A model generated the notes under the pieces. The model did not search any database and was not told the DNA's origin. It saw only the letters and a program-made list of their open reading frames with translations. A program made the position numbers and the translations under genes. This document shows, one piece after another, positions 24,805 to 31,787 of a stretch of DNA of 64,000 bases (the stretch's first letter is position 1; the number at the start of each line of letters is the position of its first letter). Source of the DNA: Trichocoleus sp. FACHB-46 (lineage in GTDB: Bacteria; Cyanobacteriota; Cyanobacteriia; FACHB-46); contig NZ_JACJOD010000032.1 in assembly GCF_014695385.1 (NCBI RefSeq), positions 124,001 to 188,000 on the forward strand, written 5' to 3'.

Positions 24805-27777
24805 TTACTTCAGATGCCAAGCCGTATAAAAAGCGGCATAAGGTAATTGTTGGGCGCAATACCAAAGCAGCTTGTAACACTCCTGGGCTTGAGAAGAAGG
24901 TTTTTCCTTGGGTTTGTCTTTGGTCAGATCTGTCTGAGTTGCAGAGCCAAAACCTCTCAGAGTAGAAACAATCATTGGTAACTGTTCTTGTAGGAGAATC
25001 TCTCTTAAGTTCTCACCAATGCGGCGATAGAGAGTCGTAGAGCGTTGAGATTGCAACAGTTGCAGCAACATCTCAACTGCTTGAGGGTGTCCTGGCTGGA
25101 GATGCCCCAATTGACAAGCCAGCCGCCGCTGACTAGAAGCATCCGTCGCCGCTGTCAAACGCTGTTCCAAAGACGCGATCGCTTGGGCTGGATCTCTTTG
25201 CACTTGGGATTTAGTCTTGCGCTTTAGCTTGGGGAATGGTGCAGGTTTTCGATGCGCTTGGATGAACTGGGTAGCGATCGCATTACCTGGATCTAACTGC
25301 AACAAATTCTCTGCTGCTTGCAGACATAAAGCCTGCTCCGGTGCTGACTTAATCAGGTTGATTAGAGTGGTGGCGGCGATCGCATTGCCTGGATCAAGTT
25401 TACCGAGTGCGTAAGCAGCTTTCCGCCGCAACGAATCTTGCTTAGTAGTGGCAATGAGTTCTGTCAGGGTTGCGATCGCCAGAGAATTGCCAGGGTCAAC
25501 TTTGCCTAAGCTCTCCCCAATTTGGAGCCGCAACGGTTCACTCTGTAGCGTTTGGAGGAACTGTGTCATTGCTGCGATCGCTACTGAATTTCCTGGATCA
25601 AAAGTTTTACCTAAGCTATAGGCGGCATTCCAACGGGCAAAGAAGTTGGAGGTAGATTGAATAAATTGTTCTAACGCCGCGATTGCTTGGGTGCGATCGC
25701 TTTGCAGCAATGCCACTCTCGCTCCCTCTTGTGCTGGAAATGGGTAGCAGTGCCAATGCTCCTGAGAGTCGAACTCACCAAACCGCCAGCGGAGTAACTG
25801 AGCCAAGATAGACTCTGCATCAGGATATTCGGGAAACTCTGTCAAACCTGCGGCTGCGAGAAAATAAGCTTGATAGTGATAGAACCCGCCACAGCCATCC
25901 TCCCATGCTGTGAGGGCTTGCAGAAAAGCGGTCTTCTCTGTAGCGGATATATCGAAGCGTCCTAACCACAGCAAGATCACCTCTCGCCACTGGGAGGAAA
26001 AGACGAGCGGAGACGCTTCTAGATCTACCGTTGAGTTAGCAGCAGTTGCAGGGAGAAAGCAGCGCCAATCTGCGATCGCTTGCGCGGCAAAATACTCCTG
26101 AAACGTAGGATGGTAAAAGGCGTAGATCTTTTCTCCGGATGCAGTAGAGATCCCCACTTGATTCAGCCAGCCTAAATTGAGAGCCAGATCTAGCAACTCT
26201 AAGGACTGTTCTCTAAAGACTTGCTGCACAAACGACTGAGACAATCGGAACTTAGTATTTGCTTGAGCCAATCCCTGCAAAGCCAGATGCCCCAAGGCTT
26301 GATTCAGTTGCCAGCGTTGCGCCCAAGTCGTAGGAAAGCGATCTTGCTTCCACTCGTAGATAGTATCGACAAACTGTTGATATAGCGCTGCTTTCGAGTT
26401 AGGCAAAGTCCCTTGGCTGAGTGACCAAGCTCGACAGAGTAAGGCCAGTCGCAACGGATTTTTTACCACATCTTTGATCCGTCGTCGCTCCAGCTTATCG
26501 AGTTCTGCCTGCAAGCGATCGCCCAATGTGGGGTGTTGATGAAACCAACGCTGAATAAATTGTCCTACCTGATCTGCACTGACAGCATCTCCATGACTAA
26601 ACGTGAGATTACGATAGGTGGTAAAGGTTTCTAGCGCATTTTTGCCACTATCCCAAACATTGAGACGACAGGTGAGAATCACATGAGCATCGGCAACCCA
26701 ACCCCGCAACTGCTTCGCGATCGCTGCCAAAGCTGAACTCGCTTCCGTTGCCATCTCATCCACTGCATCCAGTAGCAACCACACTCGCCCTTGATTAAAC
26801 TGCGTTCCTAGGGCTTCTCGTAACTCAGTTGAAACCGTGACTTTGCGAGTTGCTGCTTTCAACCAATCTTGTAGTAAGTACTGCTCTAGACTAGCTCCCT
26901 GCAAATCTGCCAAGGAGATCCATATCGGCAAAGCTTGTTGTTCTAGCAACCAACGGGCAATTTTTTGTAGCAATGTGGTTTTGCCCGCTCCTGGTTCTCC
27001 GGCAATCGCAATTCGCTTCGCCAATCCGGGCTGCTGCAACTGTTCTAGAAATTGCTCTAGAGCAAATTGAGCTGTATCTCCCTCTTCCGCCTCATAGAGT
27101 TTCGAGCCTTGATCTGCCCTCACCTCTGTATCTCGCCGCTCCTGTTGTTTGCGCTCCACCAACCCTAGCGGCACATAGACTTCATCCAACTCAAAGGCCA
27201 CGCCATCTCCTACGGTTAGCGGATTGGTTGTGAGCCGTTGATACTGTTGTGCCTCCAAAACGTCTCGGCACCATTGCCACCACATATCTGTTTCGGACGC
27301 ATCACCGCTCGCCTCTACAACTGCAACTTCTGCATTGTAAGTTGTGCTTTTCTGCGTAGACTGCTTCGACTTTTGGGACCGCCGCTGCTCCCACTCCTGC
27401 TCAAATCGCTCTAAGTTGGCTTTGCGATCGCGCCGAGGATGCCATAGCTTCAAGGTGAAATGCCAAGTTTCCGATCCACCACGATTGGGGCGATTATCCT
27501 CCAGGAGTTCCAGAAAATCCTCCAGCCGTCGCAATGCTTCCTTAATCTGTTCTCCGGTTAAAGGGGTAGTCGCAATCTTGGTTAAAGCCTCCAAGAACCG
27601 TACCTTCGTCCGCACCACCAATCGCTGTTCCGTCTGCCAATGCACCTGAATCTGCGATCGCAACCCATCCAAAGTCCCCTCATCACAGTCCAGCTCATCA
27701 TTGGCGTAATCCAACAACACCGCCAACAACTGCTGCGATCGCTTCTTCACTTCCGGGCCATAACTCAGGCGTGCCAT
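24805..27777 (-). CDS. NACHT-domain STAND NTPase with HEAT-like repeats
   Basis: I prefer the ATG at 27777 (MARLSYGPEV); another in-frame ATG at 27828 would give 1007 residues. In the longer numbering, an N-terminal helical region (to about 130) and a linker with VYVPLGLVERKQQERRD (about 218) lead to the NACHT domain. Its Walker A is AGEPGAGKTTLLQK (about 279-292) and its Walker B LLLDAVDEMA (about 348-357). After a winged-helix-like part come HEAT-type repeats (about 740-870) marked by the recurring DPGN-(S/A)-(V/L/I)-AI. Bacterial NACHT proteins of this kind include antiphage effectors-with-sensors, but many cyanobacterial ones are untested. No separate toxic effector domain is recognised. 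Confidence 0.85.
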   Translation of the reverse strand: MARLSYGPEVKKRSQQLLAVLLDYANDELDCDEGTLDGLRSQIQVHWQTEQRLVVRTKVRFLEALTKIATTPLTGEQIKEALRRLEDFLELLEDNRPNRGGSETWHFTLKLWHPRRDRKANLERFEQEWEQRRSQKSKQSTQKSTTYNAEVAVVEASGDASETDMWWQWCRDVLEAQQYQRLTTNPLTVGDGVAFELDEVYVPLGLVERKQQERRDTEVRADQGSKLYEAEEGDTAQFALEQFLEQLQQPGLAKRIAIAGEPGAGKTTLLQKIARWLLEQQALPIWISLADLQGASLEQYLLQDWLKAATRKVTVSTELREALGTQFNQGRVWLLLDAVDEMATEASSALAAIAKQLRGWVADAHVILTCRLNVWDSGKNALETFTTYRNLTFSHGDAVSADQVGQFIQRWFHQHPTLGDRLQAELDKLERRRIKDVVKNPLRLALLCRAWSLSQGTLPNSKAALYQQFVDTIYEWKQDRFPTTWAQRWQLNQALGHLALQGLAQANTKFRLSQSFVQQVFREQSLELLDLALNLGWLNQVGISTASGEKIYAFYHPTFQEYFAAQAIADWRCFLPATAANSTVDLEASPLVFSSQWREVILLWLGRFDISATEKTAFLQALTAWEDGCGGFYHYQAYFLAAAGLTEFPEYPDAESILAQLLRWRFGEFDSQEHWHCYPFPAQEGARVALLQSDRTQAIAALEQFIQSTSNFFARWNAAYSLGKTFDPGNSVAIAAMTQFLQTLQSEPLRLQIGESLGKVDPGNSLAIATLTELIATTKQDSLRRKAAYALGKLDPGNAIAATTLINLIKSAPEQALCLQAAENLLQLDPGNAIATQFIQAHRKPAPFPKLKRKTKSQVQRDPAQAIASLEQRLTAATDASSQRRLACQLGHLQPGHPQAVEMLLQLLQSQRSTTLYRRIGENLREILLQEQLPMIVSTLRGFGSATQTDLTKDKPKEKPSSQAQECYKLLWYCAQQLPYAAFYTAWHLK

Positions 27778-28026
27778 TGGTAGAACAACCAGCGCTGAAA
27801 AGCGGTTTTGTAGACTGCGTTGCAACATAGTCTACACTTCTAATAATCTCTTCTCTATTTTTTCACCTGTTGGGGTGTAACTGAAGCTGAGCGTAAAAAG
27901 GTCAAAGAGTCTTAGCTCAAGAACGTTTCTACTACAATTGTTTGCGAGTAGGCCAATACCAAGATTTACAACTATTACAGGTGAAGTATTTTACTAGGGC
28001 AGAGGTGTTGTATTGGGGTTTGCACC

Positions 28027-28362
28027 ATGTTTAATCATGAAGAAGATCTACCTCTTTTCTTTAGTCTAATCCGAGCAGGAGACGTGGAAAGAGTAAAAGA
28101 ACTAATTGCTATTGGACATAATGTAAATGCTGCCTTTGAAGATGGAAGGACACCACTCATATCAGCGGCCCATCATGGACATTTTGAAATTGTCAAACTG
28201 TTAGTTGAGGCAGGTGCAGATGTTAATGCTGTTGATGCAGAGCAAAATTCACCGCTCTTCTCTGCTGCATATCGTGGCTTTCAAAACATAGTTCAATACT
28301 TGACTCCAATAACCGATCTGAAACTACAGGAAACTGTTCAACAGCAGTTGGAAGAAATCTAA
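28027..28362 (+). CDS. Ankyrin-repeat protein
   Basis: The 111-residue protein consists of three ankyrin repeats. They read LFFSLIRAGDVERVKELIAI, then GRTPLISAAHHGHFEIVKLL with VEAGADVNAVD, then NSPLFSAAYRGFQNIVQYL. A Glu/Gln C-terminal helix ends the protein. Small ankyrin proteins act as interaction adaptors; the partner is unknown. The gene stands divergent from the NACHT gene with 198-249 bases between, depending on the start, and could share its regulation. Confidence 0.88.
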   Translation: MFNHEEDLPLFFSLIRAGDVERVKELIAIGHNVNAAFEDGRTPLISAAHHGHFEIVKLLVEAGADVNAVDAEQNSPLFSAAYRGFQNIVQYLTPITDLKLQETVQQQLEEI

Positions 28363-28428
28363 CTACTTGGACCAGCGCTTAGAGTAGGCATTGCCGAAAT
28401 GTATATGAATGCATGAAGTGCGGTCGCC

Positions 28429-28545
28429 CTAGCTCCCCATCTTCAACCAACCAAAAACTTGATTCACTGTTAAGGTCAGCTCAATCCCTGGTAACACAGG
28501 CAAAAGGTAAGGGGTTAAGGCGTTACCGTAACCATGTTCTAGCAT
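28429..28545 (-). pseudogene. Possible 3' remnant of a Uma2-like gene
   Basis: A short minus-strand frame reads MLEHGYGNALTPYLLPVLPG, then IELTLTVNQVFGWLKMGS and stop. The segment LPGIELTLTVNQVF resembles the C-terminus of Uma2/DUF820 putative endonucleases, which are abundant in cyanobacteria, but the match is short. No start of such a protein is nearby. Confidence 0.25.
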
Positions 28546-28651
28546 CCTCTACAGATGTGTTCTGAGTTTAGCAAAGAGAACAGTGAGCGATCGCAATGAT
28601 TCAATCTTCAACGGGATATGACAACATCAATTTGTTAAGATTCTGCAATTA

Positions 28652-28885
28652 CTAGCTCGCAAGCCGTAAATCAGCGATTATAGGTAATTCAAACAAATTA
28701 TTGCTGAGCAAGCGTTTTGAGAAAAATAAAATTTCTAAATTCTCAATCTCACCAGACGTTGGATTCAATCGAGCAATGATTTCGTCACCAATCTCTTCAG
28801 ATTCTTGATCGGAGTAAGGAGAGCATTTATCGATGTACAGGATATCTCCTGCACGATCATATCGAAAGGTTAGCTTTTCTTCCAT
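28652..28885 (-). CDS. DUF2283 protein, possible antitoxin partner
   Basis: The 77-residue protein matches DUF2283: FRYDRAGDILYIDK at the start and DEIIARLNPTSGEIENLEILFFSKRL in the middle. This family is short, acidic and often lies beside a small toxin-like or nuclease-like gene. Here the ATG overlaps the end of the upstream gene by 16 bases, so the pair is coupled. An antitoxin or regulatory role is inferred from this arrangement only. Confidence 0.75.
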   Translation of the reverse strand: MEEKLTFRYDRAGDILYIDKCSPYSDQESEEIGDEIIARLNPTSGEIENLEILFFSKRLLSNNLFELPIIADLRLAS

Positions 28886-29196
28886 ATCACCTGGCCTCCA
28901 GTCAGCTTACGAGCAGTATAAGCTGTCACAATCCAATATCTTACTGAGCTTGTATCTGTAACAGTAACCACAATGAAGTATCTTCCTGTTCGGATCGTAT
29001 CAAACCATTTGGAGAATAGTAGAGCATTTTCATCTCGTTCGCTCTGGCGGATCAGATCCGGATCTACAAGCGTGATGCTCAACTGCTCCAAATACTCAGG
29101 TAATGTGCCTGGATGTGTCTGAATAATATGCTGCTCTCTTTCGTCCGTTAATTCAATGTCTGTTCCTAAATAAGAACAAGGGAAAAATCGAGTCAT
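28870..29196 (-). CDS. PBECR-like small nuclease-fold protein, possible toxin
   Basis: The 108-residue protein has the pattern ELTDEREQHIIQTHPGTLPEY, a TLVDPDLIRQS block, FSKWFDTIRTGRYFIVVTV and WIVTAYTARKL. This order (His-containing first helix, D-P-D, tyrosine strand, TAY) resembles the PBECR group of the Barnase/EndoU/ColicinE5/RelE-like fold, found in phage polyvalent proteins and in toxin-like standalone genes. Candidate active residues are His in REQHIIQTH and Thr-Ala-Tyr near the end. It is upstream of, and overlaps, the DUF2283 gene. Toxicity is not shown by sequence. Confidence 0.6.
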   Translation of the reverse strand: MTRFFPCSYLGTDIELTDEREQHIIQTHPGTLPEYLEQLSITLVDPDLIRQSERDENALLFSKWFDTIRTGRYFIVVTVTDTSSVRYWIVTAYTARKLTGGQVIWKKS

Positions 29197-29602
29197 GGCT
29201 ATTATTAGCTTCTAGAAAGCCCAGTCCCAGTGTATGGGGTTGAGTTGATAGTGCGATCGCCCTAGTAGGTTGAGTTGTAGCGCACCACTTAGCCAGGGTC
29301 AATATTGACAGGATACCTTGCAATTGCTTTATAGCATGGGTAGCGCAAGCATTCATCTTAGGACGGTACGTTGCAACGTACCCTACGATTTTTGGAAATC
29401 AACCGCAAAACCTAGGGGAGTCCCCCAGGTGCAATTATTCCCATAGTATTCAAACCTTTGCTACAGAAGCGTTTTGCCTGTTGCTCGATTGATTCGCTTG
29501 AGGGAAGGTGTCTCGCCTATTCTGGATTCATCCAAGACAGAGAGGCAGCAAAAACGATGAATTCACGACGAAATTAAACCAAACACTCCAATAACTTTGC
29601 AT
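29197..29602. other. Intergenic region before the Y RNA array
   Basis: About 400 bases. A direct repeat GGTTGAGTTG occurs at about 29238 and 29268. An 18-bp perfect palindrome is listed separately. Promoters for the RNA array should lie at its right end, but no consensus pair was assigned. No gene recognised. Confidence 0.4.
29365..29382. repeat. 18-bp perfect palindrome
   Basis: GGTACGTTG joined to CAACGTACC without a spacer. Palindromes of this type recur between cyanobacterial genes and are probably interspersed repeats. Confidence 0.5.
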
Positions 29603-29730
29603 GTGGCGGCTAGCTCAACAGTAGAGCACCAACTTTGCCCTTACGGGCCGCAGATTTAGGGTTATCGCTTGAAAATCGACACCCCCTTAATCGCCGGAGA
29701 TGCGGGTGCAACCCCCGCGCCGCTACACCA
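29603..29730 (+). ncRNA. tRNA-mimicking Y RNA (YrlA-like), unit 1
   Basis: The ends fold as a tRNA. The acceptor stem pairs TGGCGGC (29604-29610) with GCCGCTA (29719-29725), plus an extra G29603-C29726 pair. U8-A9 equivalents are 29611-29612. The D stem is GCTC/GAGC with 7-base loop, and the T arm is GCGGG-TGCAACC-CCCGC (29702-29718). ACCA follows, so CCA is encoded. In place of the anticodon arm is a 74-base insert: hairpin GCCC-TTAC-GGGC (29637-29648), then a helix GATTTAGGG (29653-29661) with CCCTTAATC (29684-29692) that opens into TTATCG. Ro-binding helices of animal Y RNAs also end in GAG-UUAUC, and known bacterial YrlA RNAs combine a Ro module with a tRNA-like module. The Rsr gene is just downstream. 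Confidence 0.85.
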
Positions 29731-29746
29731 AACTCTAAGCCTACAT

Positions 29747-29874
29747 GTGGCGGGTAGCTAAGTGGTAAAGCAGCGTGAGTATGTCCTTGTTCACAACCTT
29801 GTCCGTAAGGGCCGACGAATGAGGGTTATCGTTGAACACGCGGTCGCAGGTTCGATTCCTGCCCCACCACACCA
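29747..29874 (+). ncRNA. tRNA-mimicking Y RNA, unit 2 (divergent insert)
   Basis: This copy has the most tRNA-like ends. The acceptor is TGGCGGG/CCCACCA (one C-A mismatch) with an extra G29747-C29870 pair. The D loop AGTGGTA contains the canonical GG, the T arm is GCAGG-TTCGATT-CCTGC (29846-29862), and ACCA is encoded. A 5-bp anticodon-stem equivalent GCGTG/CACGC (29773-29777 with 29837-29841) is present, and its loop is a 59-base insert. The conserved hairpin is GTCC-GTAA-GGGC (29801-29812). The GGGTTATCG strand is present, but its best partner is AACCTT upstream (29795-29800), so the insert folds differently from units 1 and 3. No anticodon loop of normal size exists, so it is not a translating tRNA. 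Confidence 0.8.
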
Positions 29875-29897
29875 AACTCGAAATTTCTCTATTTACA

Positions 29898-30021
29898 CTG
29901 GCAGGTCGCTTAATAGTAAGGCACCACTTTTTGCCCTCACGGGCCGCAGATTTAGGGTTATCGCTGTAGACGAAGTCCCCCTTAATCGCCGGAGATGCGG
30001 GTGCAATTCCCGTCCTGTCAA
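29898..30021 (+). ncRNA. tRNA-mimicking Y RNA, unit 3 (no encoded CCA)
   Basis: The acceptor pairs TGGCAGG (29899-29905) with CCTGTCA (30014-30020, one G-U). The D stem GCTT/AGGC-type contains a G-U, and the T arm is GCGGG-TGCAATT-CCCGT (29997-30013, G-U at the base). The insert is nearly identical to unit 1: hairpin GCCC-TCAC-GGGC (29933-29944) and helix GATTTAGGG/CCCTTAATC (29949-29957 with 29979-29987) opening into TTATCG. After the acceptor comes ATTTT, so CCA is not encoded, unlike units 1 and 2. The rsr start codon is 41 bases downstream. Confidence 0.82.
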
Positions 30022-30032
30022 TTTTCCCATTT

Positions 30033-30050
30033 GCCCAAACGGGCCGGAGG
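30033..30050 (+). promoter_or_regulatory. Y RNA hairpin copy overlapping the rsr ribosome binding site
   Basis: GCCC-AAAC-GGGC (30033-30044) repeats the conserved hairpin of the three Y RNAs and is followed at once by CGGAGG, the Shine-Dalgarno of rsr, 11 bases before its ATG. The arrangement suggests feedback, with Rsr binding its own leader. This is inference from the repeated structure. Confidence 0.5.
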
Positions 30051-30061
30051 TGTAGAAGACT

Positions 30062-31666
30062 ATGAACTACAAATTTTTTGCCCAAAACAAAACTCGCACG
30101 CCACAAAATCAACCCATTCCTGGACGCGAAAAGGAAATGACCCAGGGACGCTCTGGGGGGTACATGTTCAAAGCGGGGTTGTGGCAGAATCTGCGACGTT
30201 GCTTGCTGATTGGTACCGCCCAGAGCACTTACTACGCCGGGAAACAAGAACTAACGAACGAGTTTGCCAATGTCTTAGAGCAAGCGATCGCAGAGAATCC
30301 GGAGCGAGTTGCGGCTGAAATTGTCTATGCCTCGGATGGTCGTGCCATCAATAACAGTGCGCCGATTTTTGCCCTGGTGCTGCTCTCGATGGGGGAAGCA
30401 CCGGAAGCGAAACAGGCATTCCAAAAAATCTTTCCCAAGGTGGTGCGGACGGCTAGCCATTTCTATGAATGGCTGAACTACACCAAGTCAGTGCGGGGAT
30501 TTGGAAAGATTGTCCGGGAAGTGGGGCAACGTTGGCTAGCACGAGAAAACGTCAAAGAATTGGCGTATCAATTACTGAAATATCAACAGCGCCAAGGTTT
30601 CTCACATCGAGATGCGCTGCGTCTATTCCACGTTAAGCCCTCAACTGAAGAACATAACCAGTTGTTTCAATGGGTGACTCAAGGTTGGGAGAAGCTACCT
30701 AAAACAGCTCCCTCCGAGGCTCTGTCACAAATTTGGTGGTACGAGTGGCTGAAGCGGCACCCAGAGCAAGCTCATGAGGCGATCGCGAAAGGCCGCTTAA
30801 CTCACGAAATGGCTGCACCTGTCGGCAAAATGGACAAGCAGGCTTGGCAGCTCTTGTTTAATGACATGCCGATTGGAGCCATGTTGCGGAATCTAGGTTC
30901 CTTGACAGAGTTAGGAGTTTTTCGTTCTGATCACCGCAAGAATCTAGACAAAGTAGAGAGAGTTCTCAACAGTCGAGACCATCTCCGTAAAGGTCGTATT
31001 CATCCGATTGATGTTCTCAAAGCGTTGAAAACTTACCAGTCAGGAGGGAAATTAGGCCGTAGCCAGAAAACATGGGAACCGATTCCTCGCATTGTAGACA
31101 TTTTAGAAAAGGCATTAGAGCTCTCCTTCGACGTTCTACAACCTACTGGGAAAGTGTTTCTCCATGCGATCGACGTTTCTGGCTCTATGTCTTATTACAG
31201 CGTCAGTTCCATCGGCTTAACCTGTTGCGAAATTGCCACCACAATGGCACTTGCCACGGCTAAAGCTGAGAAGAACTATGTGATTCGAGGTTTTGCAGAG
31301 AGCTTTCGAGACCTCAATATCTCGGCTCAAGATTCCTTCAGTTCTGCGATCGCCAAAGCCAACAACCAAAACTTTGGAGGAACCGATGCAGCGGTTGCTT
31401 ACGACTGGATGATTAAGCACAAGTTCAAAGCGGACGTGGTTTGCTTCTGGACAGATTGCGAAAGCTGGGCAGGGCGGCGGCACCCTAGCCAAGCGCTAGC
31501 GGAATATCGCCGCAAGGTGAATCCTAACGTGAAGGCGGTGTATGTCACTTTGGCCCCCTACCAAATCTCTCTAGTTGATCCTCAAGATCCGCTGTCCTGG
31601 GATATGGCAGGCTTTGATCCCAGTGCGCCTCGCCTGATTCAGATGCTAGCAACAGGTGAATTGTAG
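30062..31666 (+). CDS. rsr: Rsr, Ro60-like TROVE domain protein
   Basis: The 534-residue protein has the TROVE HEAT-like ring from about residue 20 (QGRSGGYMFKAGLWQNLRRC, then LIGTAQSTYYAG and VARTASH-type helices). A von Willebrand A-like domain follows. Its MIDAS residues are DVSGS (about 369-373), the Thr of NFGGTDAA (about 440) and the Asp of CFWTDCESW (about 461). Ro60/Rsr binds misfolded non-coding RNAs in its ring and Y RNAs on its outer face; in bacteria it works with polynucleotide phosphorylase in RNA decay and stress survival. Start ATG has GGAGG upstream. The three Y RNA genes directly before it support the call. Confidence 0.95.
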   Translation: MNYKFFAQNKTRTPQNQPIPGREKEMTQGRSGGYMFKAGLWQNLRRCLLIGTAQSTYYAGKQELTNEFANVLEQAIAENPERVAAEIVYASDGRAINNSAPIFALVLLSMGEAPEAKQAFQKIFPKVVRTASHFYEWLNYTKSVRGFGKIVREVGQRWLARENVKELAYQLLKYQQRQGFSHRDALRLFHVKPSTEEHNQLFQWVTQGWEKLPKTAPSEALSQIWWYEWLKRHPEQAHEAIAKGRLTHEMAAPVGKMDKQAWQLLFNDMPIGAMLRNLGSLTELGVFRSDHRKNLDKVERVLNSRDHLRKGRIHPIDVLKALKTYQSGGKLGRSQKTWEPIPRIVDILEKALELSFDVLQPTGKVFLHAIDVSGSMSYYSVSSIGLTCCEIATTMALATAKAEKNYVIRGFAESFRDLNISAQDSFSSAIAKANNQNFGGTDAAVAYDWMIKHKFKADVVCFWTDCESWAGRRHPSQALAEYRRKVNPNVKAVYVTLAPYQISLVDPQDPLSWDMAGFDPSAPRLIQMLATGEL

Positions 31667-31685
31667 ATGGAGACTTAACCCCCAG

Positions 31686-31708
31686 CCCCTTTCCTACTAG
31701 GGAAGGGG
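31686..31708. terminator. Hairpin after rsr
   Basis: CCCCTTTCC (31686-31694) pairs with GGGAAGGGG (31700-31708) around TACTA, with one G-U pair. It resembles the common CCCCTCTCC/GGAGAGGGG intergenic element, present also at 57298. It is 19 bases after the rsr stop. Confidence 0.55.
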
Positions 31709-31787
31709 AGCCAAATTAAGTAACGCCCTTTGAAACAATCTGATTTAATGGAGGCAGATCAAGTCAAGGGTGTTGAGAGTAGCTGTG

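Noticed and set aside
29747-29874. A true tRNA gene with an intron
   Set aside because: Acceptor, D and T arms are excellent, but the insert of about 60 bases shows no group I or archaeal-type intron signals. The same hairpin and GGGTTATCG motif recur in the two neighbouring units, next to rsr. A Y RNA explains all of this better.
29741-30247. Open reading frames across the Y RNA array on both strands
   Set aside because: They cross the structured RNA units and the rsr start and contain no family signature.
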